A stretch of 64,000 nucleotides of DNA from Ideonella alba (GCF_018069875.1 NZ_JAGQDF010000001.1:248001-312000), one strand, 5' to 3'; shown: positions 52,282 to 60,810, numbered from the stretch's first letter. The notes: generated by a model not told the origin, from the letters alone. A program made the numbers and translations.

Positions 52282-53431
52282 CCGGCTCGACGCGGTCGCG
52301 GCCGCCCGACTTCGCCCGGTACAGGCCGGTGTCGGCCTCGGCGATCGCCGCATCGATCGACTGCGGGGGCGACCAGATCGCCCAGCCGATCGACGCCGTT
52401 GGCCGCAGCCCCGGCGCCGACGGCAGCCGGGTCGCCGCCACGGCCGCGCGCATCCGTTGCGCCGCCTGCAGCGCGGTCGCGCGGTCGGCCCCGGGCAGCA
52501 CGGCCAGGAACTCCTCGCCACCCCAGCGCGCCATCAGGTCTTCCTGGCGCAGCGCGGTCAGCATCTGCCGCGCGCACTGGCGCAGCACCTCGTCACCCAC
52601 GGCGTGGCCGTGGGCGTCGTTGACCAGCTTGAAGTGGTCCAGATCCAGCAGCAGCACCGCGGCGGACTGCGCCTGGCGGGCCAGACGAGCGCCTTCGGCG
52701 TCAATGCGCTCCACCATCGCCCGCCGGTTCAGCAAGCCGGTCAGCGGGTCGCGGGTCGCCAGGTTCATCGCGTGCTGCAAGGCGGCCTCAAGCCGGGCAT
52801 TGGCACGTTGCAGGTCCTCACTGAGACGGCGGCTGAGCAGCTCCGCCGCGACACCCTCGCAGCTCTGCCGGTGCAGCTGGCGACCGTAGATGGTGACCAC
52901 CGCCAGCAGCACGGCGATGCCGGCGAACAGGGGCCAGGCGGTGGTCCAGGACTCCTGCGCCAGTCGCGCACCGATCGTCAGCCACATCGGCGCGATGAAG
53001 ACCACCATCGACTGGCCCCAGTAGGCGGCCGTGATCAGCATCAGCACCGTCGCCACCAGGGGCAGCACGACCATCACCAGGTCCCGGCCGTCGAAGGGGA
53101 AGTCGGCGACCATCCAGACCGGCAGGCCCCAGCTGACGCCGGCAAAGGACACCCCTGCCAGCAGCCGCAGCGGCAAGCGGCCGGCCTGGTGCAGCGTCTG
53201 GACGCGCAGCAGGCGCCTGGCCAGCCAGTGGTTGTGCAGCAGCGAGGCGAAACGCAGCGCCACGAAGGCGGCCAGCAGGGCGGCGGGCGCGCGCGTCCAC
53301 TGCAGCGCGACGATCAGGCCCACGCCCAGCACGCTGCTGTAGATGGCGGCCAGCTCCCGGTGGGCCGAGCGGCGCAGCAACTCCAGACGGAGCTCGTCCG
53401 GGTCCTGGGGTTGGCCGGGGAGGTACTGCAT
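52274..53431 (-). CDS. Membrane-bound diguanylate cyclase (GGDEF)
   Basis: A 385-residue c-di-GMP synthase. The N-terminal half has about five or six hydrophobic segments in residues 30-200 (LVMVVLPLVATVLMLITAAY, MVVFIAPMWLTIGARL, WPLFAGIAVLLAVVTIYG), with no known sensor domain. The GGDEF domain (about 225-380) has active-site GGEEF at residues 304-308 and an I-site RQED at 295-298, so the enzyme should be active and product-inhibited. The start at 53431 begins the first recognisable protein part. The gene lies opposite to the fli operon, its end overlapping that of fliR, and is divergent from flhB (149 bases). Confidence 0.93.
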   Translation of the reverse strand: MQYLPGQPQDPDELRLELLRRSAHRELAAIYSSVLGVGLIVALQWTRAPAALLAAFVALRFASLLHNHWLARRLLRVQTLHQAGRLPLRLLAGVSFAGVSWGLPVWMVADFPFDGRDLVMVVLPLVATVLMLITAAYWGQSMVVFIAPMWLTIGARLAQESWTTAWPLFAGIAVLLAVVTIYGRQLHRQSCEGVAAELLSRRLSEDLQRANARLEAALQHAMNLATRDPLTGLLNRRAMVERIDAEGARLARQAQSAAVLLLDLDHFKLVNDAHGHAVGDEVLRQCARQMLTALRQEDLMARWGGEEFLAVLPGADRATALQAAQRMRAAVAATRLPSAPGLRPTASIGWAIWSPPQSIDAAIAEADTGLYRAKSGGRDRVEPAT

Positions 53432-53580
53432 GGCTCGTCGGTGGGGCCGTGGCGGGCCCTGCGACCCATCGCCAGCGCCGACTCTACACCGCCGCATCCC
53501 GCAGTGACCGGGGAAGTGCCGGGCGAAAACCGGGCTCCAGTCGGCACCGCCGTCCCGCCGGGCGGGCAGCATCCGCATCC

Positions 53581-54708
53581 ATGTCCGACTCCGCCCAGGA
53601 CCGCAACCTCCCCGCGTCAGAACGCAAGAAGCGCCGTGCCCGTGAAGACGGCCAGGTGCCGCGTTCGCGCGACCTGGGCCATGTGGCCGCGCTGGGCGGC
53701 GGCGGTGCGGTGCTGATGGCGGTGGCGGGCCCGCTGGCCGCCTGGTTGCGCGACCTGCTGGCGGGTGCGCTGCGCTTTGGCGCCAACGACGTGCACAACC
53801 CTGCCGCGATGGGCGAACACCTGCAGCGCCTGGGAGGCCAGGCGCTGATGGTGGTGCTGCCACTGGGCGTGCTGGTGGCGCTGGCGGCGATGCTGGCGGC
53901 CAAGCTCTCGGGCGGCTGGAACGTCAGCTTCAAGGCGCTGCGCCCCGACTTCTCGCGCTTCAACCCGCTGGCGGGGCTGGGGCGCATGGTGTCGAAGGAT
54001 CACCTGCTCAATGTCTTGATGTCGATCACGCTGGCGGTGGTGGTGGGGGTGGTGGGCACGCTCTACATCCGGCACCGCTTCTTCGAGCTGGCCGGCCTGC
54101 TGGCCGTGCCGCTGCCACAGGCGATCAGCGAGATCGGCGGCGTGCTGGCCGCCTGCCTGGGCCTGATGCTGCTGGCCCTGGCCGGCTGGGCGGCCATGGA
54201 CGTGCCGCTGCAACGCCACCTGTGGCTGAACCGCCTGAAGATGACGCGCGAGGAAGCCAAGCAGGAAATGAAGGACGCCGAGGGCAACCTGGAGGTCAAG
54301 GGCCGGATCAAGGCGCGCATGCGCGAGATCAGCCGCAAGCGCATGCTGGCCGCGGTGCCCGAGGCCGACCTGGTGGTCATGAACCCGACCCACTACGCCG
54401 TGGCGCTGAAGTACGACGAGCAGCGCATGGGTGCGCCGCGGGTGGTGGCCAAGGGCGCCGATCTGCTGGCGCTGAAGATCCGCGACCTGGCGCGCGACGC
54501 CCAGGTGCCGGTGCTGCAGGCACCGCCTCTGGCGCGGGCGCTCTACGCGCACTGCGAGCTGGACCAGGAGGTGCCGGCCGCGCTGTTCGCCGCGGTGGCC
54601 CAGGTGCTGGCCTGGGTCTACCAGCTGCGCCGCAGTCCCGAACTGGCCACGGCGCCGCCGCAGGTGCAGGTGCCGCAGGGCCTGGACCCGCACGAGGCAC
54701 GCGCCTGA
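53581..54708 (+). CDS. flhB: Flagellar export apparatus protein FlhB
   Basis: A 375-residue export-switch protein. Cytoplasmic N-terminus (DRNLPASERKKRRAREDGQV), four membrane helices, a CheY-like-free cytoplasmic linker (MTREEAKQEMKDAEGNLEVK) and the autocleavage site NPTH at residues 268-271 (VVMNPTHYAVAL). Cleavage there lets export change from rod/hook to filament substrates. The start at 53581 gives the family N-terminus. It lies downstream of the diguanylate cyclase gene on the other strand, so it has its own promoter or reads through. flhA is not in this window. Confidence 0.96.
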   Translation: MSDSAQDRNLPASERKKRRAREDGQVPRSRDLGHVAALGGGGAVLMAVAGPLAAWLRDLLAGALRFGANDVHNPAAMGEHLQRLGGQALMVVLPLGVLVALAAMLAAKLSGGWNVSFKALRPDFSRFNPLAGLGRMVSKDHLLNVLMSITLAVVVGVVGTLYIRHRFFELAGLLAVPLPQAISEIGGVLAACLGLMLLALAGWAAMDVPLQRHLWLNRLKMTREEAKQEMKDAEGNLEVKGRIKARMREISRKRMLAAVPEADLVVMNPTHYAVALKYDEQRMGAPRVVAKGADLLALKIRDLARDAQVPVLQAPPLARALYAHCELDQEVPAALFAAVAQVLAWVYQLRRSPELATAPPQVQVPQGLDPHEARA

Positions 54709-54839
54709 TGCCCCACAGGCCCCGGGCTGGTGCGCCGGCGTACCGCCTGCGCCACGGCCTGTCTGGACAAGCGGGCCGGTTGCGCTGATCATGCCGCGGG
54801 CGCCATCCGGCGCTGCCAGGTTGGGCCAGGGAGGTTCGG

Positions 54840-57305
54840 GTGGTACGGTGCGGAAGCCTGCGTGAGCGGTGGCGATGGCTGGTGCTGTGCCTGCTGTGGG
54901 TGGTTCAGCCGCTGCTGGCCGCCCCGGCCTCGGCGCCCGCCGCCGCGGTCCTGCCGGCGCCGGCCACCACGCTGGTGCTCAGCGCTGCGGAGCGGCAGTG
55001 GCTCGACAGCCACCCCACGCTGCATGTCGGCCTGACCCGCGATTTCCCGCCGTTCTATGTGCGCGAGCCCAACAGCGACCGCGCCCATGGCTTCGTGCTG
55101 GAACTGCTTGCCCGCTGGACGCAGCGCCTGGGCGTGTCGACCACACTGCACCATTACGACAGCTTCGACGAGCTGCGTGCCGCGCTGCAGCGCGGCGAGA
55201 TCGACCTGACGCCCTTCGCCGCGCTGGACCGCGCCCGTGCCGCCGGGCTGCCGGTGGGGGCGCCGGTGATGTCGGTGCCGCTGGTGGTGGCGGCGCGGCG
55301 CGACGTGCCCGACATCTCGCCCACGGCCGACTTCGCCGGCCGCCGGGTGGCGATCGAGCTGGGCTCCAGCGTCGACCAGGCGCTGGCCACGCGCTTCCCG
55401 CAGCTGCGGCTGGAACGCCACGCCACCGCGCGCGAAGCGCTGCAGGCCGTAGCCACCGGCGGCGCCGACATCTTCATCGGCTTCCAGCAGGCGGCGGTCT
55501 ACCACATCGAGCATGAACTGCTGGCCAACGTGCAGCTGCGCGCCAACCTGGGGCCGGTGCCGATGGGGCCGGTGCTGGCGCCGGGTCGCGGCGTGCTGGC
55601 GGCGCTGCTGGACAAGGCGGCCGCCGAGGGCGGCCAGGCCGAGCGTGATCGCCTGGCGCGGCGCTGGCTGCCCGCGGGCTCGACCCGTCTGCCGCTGCCC
55701 GCGGCCAGCGCCCAGCTCAGCGAGCCGGAACAGCGCTGGGTGGCCGACCATGGCCAGCTGCGCGTGGGCTACGACCCCAGCTTCGCCCCGGTCAGCCTGC
55801 GTGGCCCGCTGGGCGACTTCACCGGCTTCGGCCCCGACCTGATGCGCCTGCTGGCCGACAAGGCCGGCCTGGCGGTGGCGCAGGAGGTGGGGCTGCCGTT
55901 TGCCGAGCTGTACGAGCGTGGCCGCCAGGGCCAGATCGAGGTGCTGGTGGGCATGGCCCGCACCGTCGCCCGGCGCGACGACTACGACTTCGTCGGGCCC
56001 TTCCTGAGCACCCCCACCGTGCTGTTCACCCGATCGGGCGAGCAGAGCCAGGTGGTGGACACCGCCGACATCGGCGTGCGCCGGCTGGCCCTGCTGAAGG
56101 GCCACTTCCTGCTGCCCGAGCTGCGCCTGCGCCATCCGCGCCTGTCGGTGGTGGAGCTGGATCGGCAAGACCAGGTGTTGTCGGCTGTGGCCGAGGGCGC
56201 CGCCGAAGTCGGGCTGGGCAACCTCTATGTGGTCAACGAATTGCTGGAGCGCCGCTTTGCCGGCCGGGTGGCGCTGTCCGGCGTGGTCAGTGGCGGTGAC
56301 AGCGAGCTCTACCTGGGCGTGCCGCGCGGCCGCCCCGAGCTGACCCGGGTGCTGGCGCGCGCCATGGAATCGGTCAACGACAGCGAGTGGGCCACCTTGC
56401 GCGCCCGCTGGCTGGCCCGCGAGGTGCCCACCGGGCCCGACTGGCGCGAGCTGCTGCAGGTGGCCGGTCCGCTGGTGGCGGTGCCGGTGCTGGTGGCGCT
56501 GCTGCTGTGGATCGGCCAGCGCCGGCTGCGCCGCGCCCACGAGGCCGAGCAGCTGGCGCGCCGCCAGGCCGAGGACAGCATCGCCGCCCGCGGCCGCTTC
56601 CTGGCCTACCTGGCGCACGAGCTGCGCGGGGCACTGGGCGCGGTCAGCTCCGGCGCCCAGCTGCTGCGCACCCAGGACGACCCGGTGCGCCGCGACCGCC
56701 TGCTGCAGGCCATTGGCAATTCGGCCAGCAGCCTGCTGCAGCTGCTGGAGACCACGCTGGGTTACGAGCAGTCGCTGCAAGGCCAGCTCAAGCTGCAGCC
56801 CACCGCGGTGGCCCTGGGCCCCTGGTGGCGCGAGACGCTGGACCCGGCACGCCTGGCCACGCAGGCCAAGGGCCTGGGCTTCGTCGAGGAGAGCCGCGGC
56901 CTGGACGAGGTGTCCGCACACCTGGACGGCGTGCGCCTGCGCCAGGTGGTGCAGAACCTGCTGAACAACGCGCTGAAGTTCACCGCCGAGGGCGAGGTGC
57001 GCGCCGGGGCCTGGGTGGTCGACGGCAGCGACCCGCCGCGCCTGCGCATCGAGGTGCAGGACAGCGGCCCCGGCCTGAGCGCCACCGACCGCGAGCAGCT
57101 GTTCCAGGCCTACGCCCAGGGCGAGCAAGGCCGCCGCGCCCACCAGGGCGCCGGCCTGGGCCTGGCCATCAGCGCCCAGATCGTGCGCGCCATGGGCGGC
57201 GAGATCGCCTGCCTGGCGTCCGAGCGCGGCGCGCATTTCGCGGTCGAGGTGCCGCTGGGCCACGGCGCCGGCTGGGCGGACGCAAGGGACGTTGGTCCCG
57301 CGTGA
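54840..57305 (+). CDS. Periplasmic-binding-domain sensor histidine kinase (double SBP, BvgS-like without receiver)
   Basis: An 821-residue kinase starting at GTG (54840), set by GGGAGG upstream. Signal/TM at about 10-28, two tandem SBP_bac_3 (Venus-flytrap) domains at about 45-265 (WLDSHPTLHVGLTRDFPPFY) and 285-515 (WVADHGQLRVGYDPSFAPVS), a membrane helix at about 537-558, HisKA with phospho-accepting His593 (YLAHELRGALG), and HATPase_c with NLLNNALKF, VQDSGPGLS and GAGLGLAIS. There is no PAS, receiver or HPt domain and no adjacent response regulator, so its partner lies elsewhere. Ligands are likely small polar molecules, by analogy. Confidence 0.88.
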   Translation: MVRCGSLRERWRWLVLCLLWVVQPLLAAPASAPAAAVLPAPATTLVLSAAERQWLDSHPTLHVGLTRDFPPFYVREPNSDRAHGFVLELLARWTQRLGVSTTLHHYDSFDELRAALQRGEIDLTPFAALDRARAAGLPVGAPVMSVPLVVAARRDVPDISPTADFAGRRVAIELGSSVDQALATRFPQLRLERHATAREALQAVATGGADIFIGFQQAAVYHIEHELLANVQLRANLGPVPMGPVLAPGRGVLAALLDKAAAEGGQAERDRLARRWLPAGSTRLPLPAASAQLSEPEQRWVADHGQLRVGYDPSFAPVSLRGPLGDFTGFGPDLMRLLADKAGLAVAQEVGLPFAELYERGRQGQIEVLVGMARTVARRDDYDFVGPFLSTPTVLFTRSGEQSQVVDTADIGVRRLALLKGHFLLPELRLRHPRLSVVELDRQDQVLSAVAEGAAEVGLGNLYVVNELLERRFAGRVALSGVVSGGDSELYLGVPRGRPELTRVLARAMESVNDSEWATLRARWLAREVPTGPDWRELLQVAGPLVAVPVLVALLLWIGQRRLRRAHEAEQLARRQAEDSIAARGRFLAYLAHELRGALGAVSSGAQLLRTQDDPVRRDRLLQAIGNSASSLLQLLETTLGYEQSLQGQLKLQPTAVALGPWWRETLDPARLATQAKGLGFVEESRGLDEVSAHLDGVRLRQVVQNLLNNALKFTAEGEVRAGAWVVDGSDPPRLRIEVQDSGPGLSATDREQLFQAYAQGEQGRRAHQGAGLGLAISAQIVRAMGGEIACLASERGAHFAVEVPLGHGAGWADARDVGPA

Positions 57306-57393
57306 TCGGCTGGGTTCGTGTGGGGCCCGTGCTCTGCGCTGTCCCGAGGGGCGCAGTGCGAGGGTGGCGGGTTGGTCCGGGTGGGCTGATGCA

Positions 57394-57480
57394 TTTGGCA
57401 ATGCACTCGGACAGGGGCTCGTGGACTCGATGTCGGCACCTGACCAGTCCGATGCCGAGACCGCACGGCTGAATCGCTAC
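57394..57480 (+). repeat. Direct repeat, copy 1 (toxin-cassette head)
   Basis: Starting TTTGGCAATGCACTCGGACA, this segment codes for FGNALGQGLVDSM and DQSDAETARLNRY, and is matched at 59166-59270 with small changes and one insert. It marks the 5' edge of the first toxin cassette. Confidence 0.8.
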
Positions 57481-58737
57481 GAAAAGGCGGCGCTCGAGCA
57501 GGAGGCTGCGAACAACAGAACGAGCCTCAACGCGTTCAATCGCGAAAACGACCCGTACTACAGCACCAGCTACGAGAACTGGCCTGACCAGACCGAGGCA
57601 GAGACTGCCAGGCTAAATCGATACGAAGCCGCAGCGGTAGACCAAGAGCGGTCCAACAACCGCACTCTGCTCAATCAAGCAAATCGAAAAGCCGATCGGA
57701 GCTACTACCATCCGATGCCACAAAGGGCTGCAGCGGTACCCTCAAGGGCAGCGCTTCCCGCCTCAGACAGCGATCTGCTGCATGCATTGGGGGCAATCGC
57801 AAAGGCGGACTTCTTGCGGCCGGTAGACCAGCGCTTGCAGCAGGCATATGCCAACGCCACAAGCGGAAAGTCTGGCTTAACTGCTGGTCCAGTCGTGATG
57901 GGCAATGCCCAACTGGTCGGGTACACAAGAGCTCACCCCGGCGATGACAACGCGATTCAACGGTGGTGGAACTCTGACCAGACGCAACAGCTGCGACGCA
58001 CGAACATGTCGGGTGCCCTGCTCTTCGCGGCGGTTGATCAAGTCGGCGACTCGCTTGGCGGACTGACGGGCTACAACCCGGTTAGCAACAGCTACTACCT
58101 TCCGAACGAGCAGCAAAGTGCTGCATGGCGAACAGTGGCAGCTGTAGCGTCGTTTGCGCTTCCGGAAGAAGGTGTACTGGCGAATCAGTTGGGAGGCGCT
58201 CGCACTATTGGCAATATCGGTAGCGTCGCGGAGGAGGCACCTGCGCTCACCTACTTGAGCAATTCGACAGCTCCCGAAATCCGTGCGCGCCTCGTGGCCG
58301 CGTCTGACCAACTTCGTGCAGACCTACCGTGGGGTGGCAACGTCGGTATCGCCGAGGTGAATGTGCCGGCCTATTCGTCGGAGACCACGGTGCTCAAGGC
58401 CTATAGCGGAATTGACTCCGAGGTTGGCGAAATGGTCGATTGGCTGGCAAAGCCGCCGGGCGATGCGTCAACCTGGACGTTGCAGCCACGAGTCGCGACT
58501 GCGAAGTACCTCGATACTCCGGAAGGCTACCTTCGGAACGCCGATACCGAGTTCAAGATTTTGGAGAACGTGTCCCAGCGGCTCCAGGGCGTTGACAGTC
58601 CGGCGGGTACCATCAACCTCTACTCCGAGAAGTTGGTTTGCCCGAGCTGCTCGGACGTGGTTAACCAGTTCCGAACGATGTACCCCAACGTTCAGCTGAA
58701 CGTCTTCACGAAGCAAACTCTCTTCTACCCTGGCTAA
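57430..58737 (+). CDS. Displaced polymorphic-toxin module with C-terminal deaminase-like domain
   Basis: From ATG 57430 the frame codes 435 residues, but it is open upstream to 57292 and the coding match to the second cassette begins earlier (FGNALGQGLVDS), so the true N-terminus is unclear and no ribosome site is seen. Two 34-residue repeats of the form DQ(S/T)(D/E)AETARLNRY lie at about 5-38 and 53-86. A middle region follows. The last 80 residues look like a zinc nucleotide-deaminase fold: ADTEFKILENV (Asp372-Thr-Glu374, a [HCD]xE motif) and LVCPSCSDVVNQFRTMYPNV (CxxC at 404-407), most like the BURPS668_1122-type toxin deaminases. GC is lower than in the flagellar region. Confidence 0.72.
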   Translation: MSAPDQSDAETARLNRYEKAALEQEAANNRTSLNAFNRENDPYYSTSYENWPDQTEAETARLNRYEAAAVDQERSNNRTLLNQANRKADRSYYHPMPQRAAAVPSRAALPASDSDLLHALGAIAKADFLRPVDQRLQQAYANATSGKSGLTAGPVVMGNAQLVGYTRAHPGDDNAIQRWWNSDQTQQLRRTNMSGALLFAAVDQVGDSLGGLTGYNPVSNSYYLPNEQQSAAWRTVAAVASFALPEEGVLANQLGGARTIGNIGSVAEEAPALTYLSNSTAPEIRARLVAASDQLRADLPWGGNVGIAEVNVPAYSSETTVLKAYSGIDSEVGEMVDWLAKPPGDASTWTLQPRVATAKYLDTPEGYLRNADTEFKILENVSQRLQGVDSPAGTINLYSEKLVCPSCSDVVNQFRTMYPNVQLNVFTKQTLFYPG

Positions 58738-58747
58738 GGAGTCGTCG

Positions 58748-59122
58748 ATGAACGGCAGAGAACCGACATATCGTGAGCTCAGAGACGTGGCGTCCAGAGC
58801 ATTCCGCGAAGCGACCGAGAAGCGACACCTTACCGACCTTCAGGCTTTCGCATTCGCCTACGAGCACCTTGCAATATTCATTGACGGGGACGATGCGTGG
58901 AGGCGCCTTCTGGCACTGACGGCAGCATTCAAGGCTGCTGCTGAGGTCGACCTGAAACTGTTGGATGACAGCCCATTCACCGAGGACGTTCTGATTGTTC
59001 TTCGCGGCAGCTATGAGCGAGAAGCGCCTTCGGAGCTGAGCAGACACCAAGGCACATCGGGGGGGGACGATTTGCAAGCCGACATGGAGCTCGTCACTAC
59101 GAGGTTCCTGCGAAACTTTTGA
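58748..59122 (+). CDS. Candidate immunity protein for the deaminase module
   Basis: A 124-residue soluble protein, 10 bases after the toxin stop, with AAGGAGTCGTCG before the ATG, which is the best ribosome site in this part. It is acidic and helical (LTDLQAFAFAYEHLAIFIDG, RLLALTAAFKAAAEVDLKLL). I know no family for it. Position directly after a deaminase-like toxin, with its own strong ribosome site and a terminator behind it, fits an immunity gene; the function is inference. Confidence 0.65.
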   Translation: MNGREPTYRELRDVASRAFREATEKRHLTDLQAFAFAYEHLAIFIDGDDAWRRLLALTAAFKAAAEVDLKLLDDSPFTEDVLIVLRGSYEREAPSELSRHQGTSGGDDLQADMELVTTRFLRNF

Positions 59123-59136
59123 GCGCCTTATCCGAT

Positions 59137-59168
59137 GAAAGTCCGCCTCGAGCGGACTTTCTACTTTT
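59137..59168 (+). terminator. Terminator after the first toxin/immunity pair
   Basis: A perfect 10-bp stem, GAAAGTCCGC and GCGGACTTTC, with a 5-base loop, followed by TACTTTTG. The second copy of the cassette-head repeat begins right at this tail (59166). Confidence 0.8.
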
Positions 59169-59270
59169 GGCAATGCGCTCGGCCAGGGGCTCGTCGACAG
59201 CATGCATGGCGTCGACTGGAGCAGCGCGCCCGACCAGTCCGATGCTGAAACTGCGAGGCTCAATCGCTAC
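59166..59270 (+). repeat. Direct repeat, copy 2 (toxin-cassette head)
   Basis: TTTGGCAATGCGCTCGGCCA opens the segment; the encoded residues FGNALGQGLVDSM and APDQSDAETARLNRY match copy 1 at 57394-57480, with a small extra stretch (HGVDWSS) in between. It supports duplication or recombination of cassette heads. Confidence 0.8.
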
Positions 59271-60464
59271 GCAGCCGCCGGCAGTGGCAGTGGTGAGCCT
59301 TCGCGCGATTGGTTCGCGGGCTCCAGCTTGCGCCTGGGCGAGTCGGGCCGAGGTCCGCGCTTGGGCACGGGAAGCATCGAGCCGGACCCGACGCCTGACG
59401 AGTTGCAGGCTGCCTTCCGGCAGTCGGAGCGCGACTATCGCAGCCGCACAGAACGCAGCGTGGCCGGCAGTGGTTACGTGGCGCGAAACGGCGACAGCAT
59501 CTCGCGCATCGTGGGCAGCAGCGACCCGCAGGCCATCGGCAACTTCATGCGCGCCAACGGTCTGAGCAGCAGCAATGTCGAGGCCGGCCGGAACTACTTC
59601 AGGCCGGATGAGGTGACCGCCTACGGCGACAGTGCTGCGCTGGGCCAAGCGGTTCTGAACAACGACAACGCCCGGTTGGCCGCACTGGCGCAAGAGCGGT
59701 TCGCATTCAGCGACGGCCGCGATGCGCGAGACATCCGAGAGAGCTTTGCGTATCAATCGCGGATGTCGCGAGAGCTGGGTGACTTGCAGGCGCAGGCGGC
59801 CTATCAGGCCAAGCTTGCCAACGGGCCTAGCGTGTCAGCGTGGGACGGAGTCAAACGGGATGCACCCGGTGCTGTCAGTCCTGCATACAAGGCGGTTACC
59901 TCGGCCCTCGGCATGGTTGCCGATGGCCTCGGGACTGTGCAAGGCGTAGCCATCACCCTTACGGGCGCCGCGCTGACTGCGGCCCCGGAACCGACCACGC
60001 TGACCAAGTGGGCAGGCGTTCCCTTGGCAGCGTATGGCGCAACCTTCACCGCAAAGAGTGTGGCTGGCTTCGGGCTGAATGCGACAAACCTGGTAACCGC
60101 CCTTCGTGGTTCGACATTGGAGGCCGATTACTTGCCGGGGAGTGCGCTGGAAATGGCGGTCAGCCTCAGGGGTGGTTCGCCTGAAGCCCAACGTTTGGCG
60201 GTTGCTGGGGATTTGGCCTGGGGACTTGCCACAGGCCGTGTTCTGAATGCTCAGCTCGCAACGGGGTCAAATCCGCGTGTTGCTTCCCTCTTCCAAGAGG
60301 TTCCTTACGCTTACACATCGGCAGAGCGCCAGGCAGCACTGCTAGCACCAAACACATGGAACATAGTGACACGCCTTGAGCGACCCGCTGGCTATCCGGA
60401 CCTTGGCGTCAAGGTATGGGAGAACATCGTGTTGCCATCCATGCCGCCGGAGGAGAAAAAGTGA
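59202..60464 (+). CDS. Displaced polymorphic-toxin module with LysM-like segment and hydrophobic domain
   Basis: A 420-residue frame from ATG 59202, again without a clear ribosome site and open to the cassette-head repeat. Order: head peptide (APDQSDAETARLNRY), a charged spacer, a LysM-like stretch at about 85-135 (YVARNGDSISRIVGSSDPQA, FMRANGLSSSNVEAGRNYF), a pre-toxin linker, then a hydrophobic, Gly/Ala-rich part at about 223-305 (VTSALGMVADGLGTVQGVAI, WAGVPLAAYGATF) and a C-terminal tail. No enzyme motif is seen. The hydrophobic part and the membrane protein encoded next suggest a membrane-acting toxin, but this is inference. The stop overlaps the start of the next gene. Confidence 0.65.
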   Translation: MHGVDWSSAPDQSDAETARLNRYAAAGSGSGEPSRDWFAGSSLRLGESGRGPRLGTGSIEPDPTPDELQAAFRQSERDYRSRTERSVAGSGYVARNGDSISRIVGSSDPQAIGNFMRANGLSSSNVEAGRNYFRPDEVTAYGDSAALGQAVLNNDNARLAALAQERFAFSDGRDARDIRESFAYQSRMSRELGDLQAQAAYQAKLANGPSVSAWDGVKRDAPGAVSPAYKAVTSALGMVADGLGTVQGVAITLTGAALTAAPEPTTLTKWAGVPLAAYGATFTAKSVAGFGLNATNLVTALRGSTLEADYLPGSALEMAVSLRGGSPEAQRLAVAGDLAWGLATGRVLNAQLATGSNPRVASLFQEVPYAYTSAERQAALLAPNTWNIVTRLERPAGYPDLGVKVWENIVLPSMPPEEKK

Positions 60465-60760
60465 TGCGCGTCGCAGAAAACCTACCATCACATTTAAAGG
60501 TCATTGCAGCGCTTCTAACGCTGCTGGGGCTTGCTCTCAATCTAATGCTTGCAATCTCACCGCTCTGGGGGTGGCATCCGTTCCTAGGTTGGTGCGCGTC
60601 TATCGTTCTGCTGGCCTTCGTGTGGGAGGAGCGGCGCTCTATTCGCGCTGCACTGAGTGGGCTGGGACGAACGGCGGACCGGGTGTCAGCCTACTGTTTG
60701 CTCACCGCGGCCATAGTCGCGATTCTGGTCAACACGGTGATTGCGCTTGCTGCGGCGTAG
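60464..60760 (+). CDS. Small three-helix membrane protein, candidate immunity
   Basis: A 98-residue protein with about three membrane helices: 12-33 (VIAALLTLLGLALNLMLAIS), 38-55 and 76-97 (YCLLTAAIVAILVNTVIALA). The ATG overlaps the toxin stop by one base (TGATG), with GGAGGAG upstream, so translation is coupled. A membrane-bound immunity protein is what one expects for a toxin that attacks the inner membrane from outside. No family is recognised. Confidence 0.68.
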   Translation: MRVAENLPSHLKVIAALLTLLGLALNLMLAISPLWGWHPFLGWCASIVLLAFVWEERRSIRAALSGLGRTADRVSAYCLLTAAIVAILVNTVIALAAA

Positions 60761-60810
60761 ATGGGCGCCGTGTTCCGGGAAGCTGCTCTGACCTGGTCGC
60801 TACAAGAGGC

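Noticed and set aside
54789-57401. 870-codon minus-strand open frame opposite the double-SBP kinase
   Set aside because: Same cause: a shadow of a GC-rich gene; its His/Gln-rich translation resembles no protein.
57292-57429. Extending the first toxin frame upstream to TTG 57292
   Set aside because: This overlaps the kinase 3' end and the first residues are not protein-like; only the part from about 57391 matches the second cassette.
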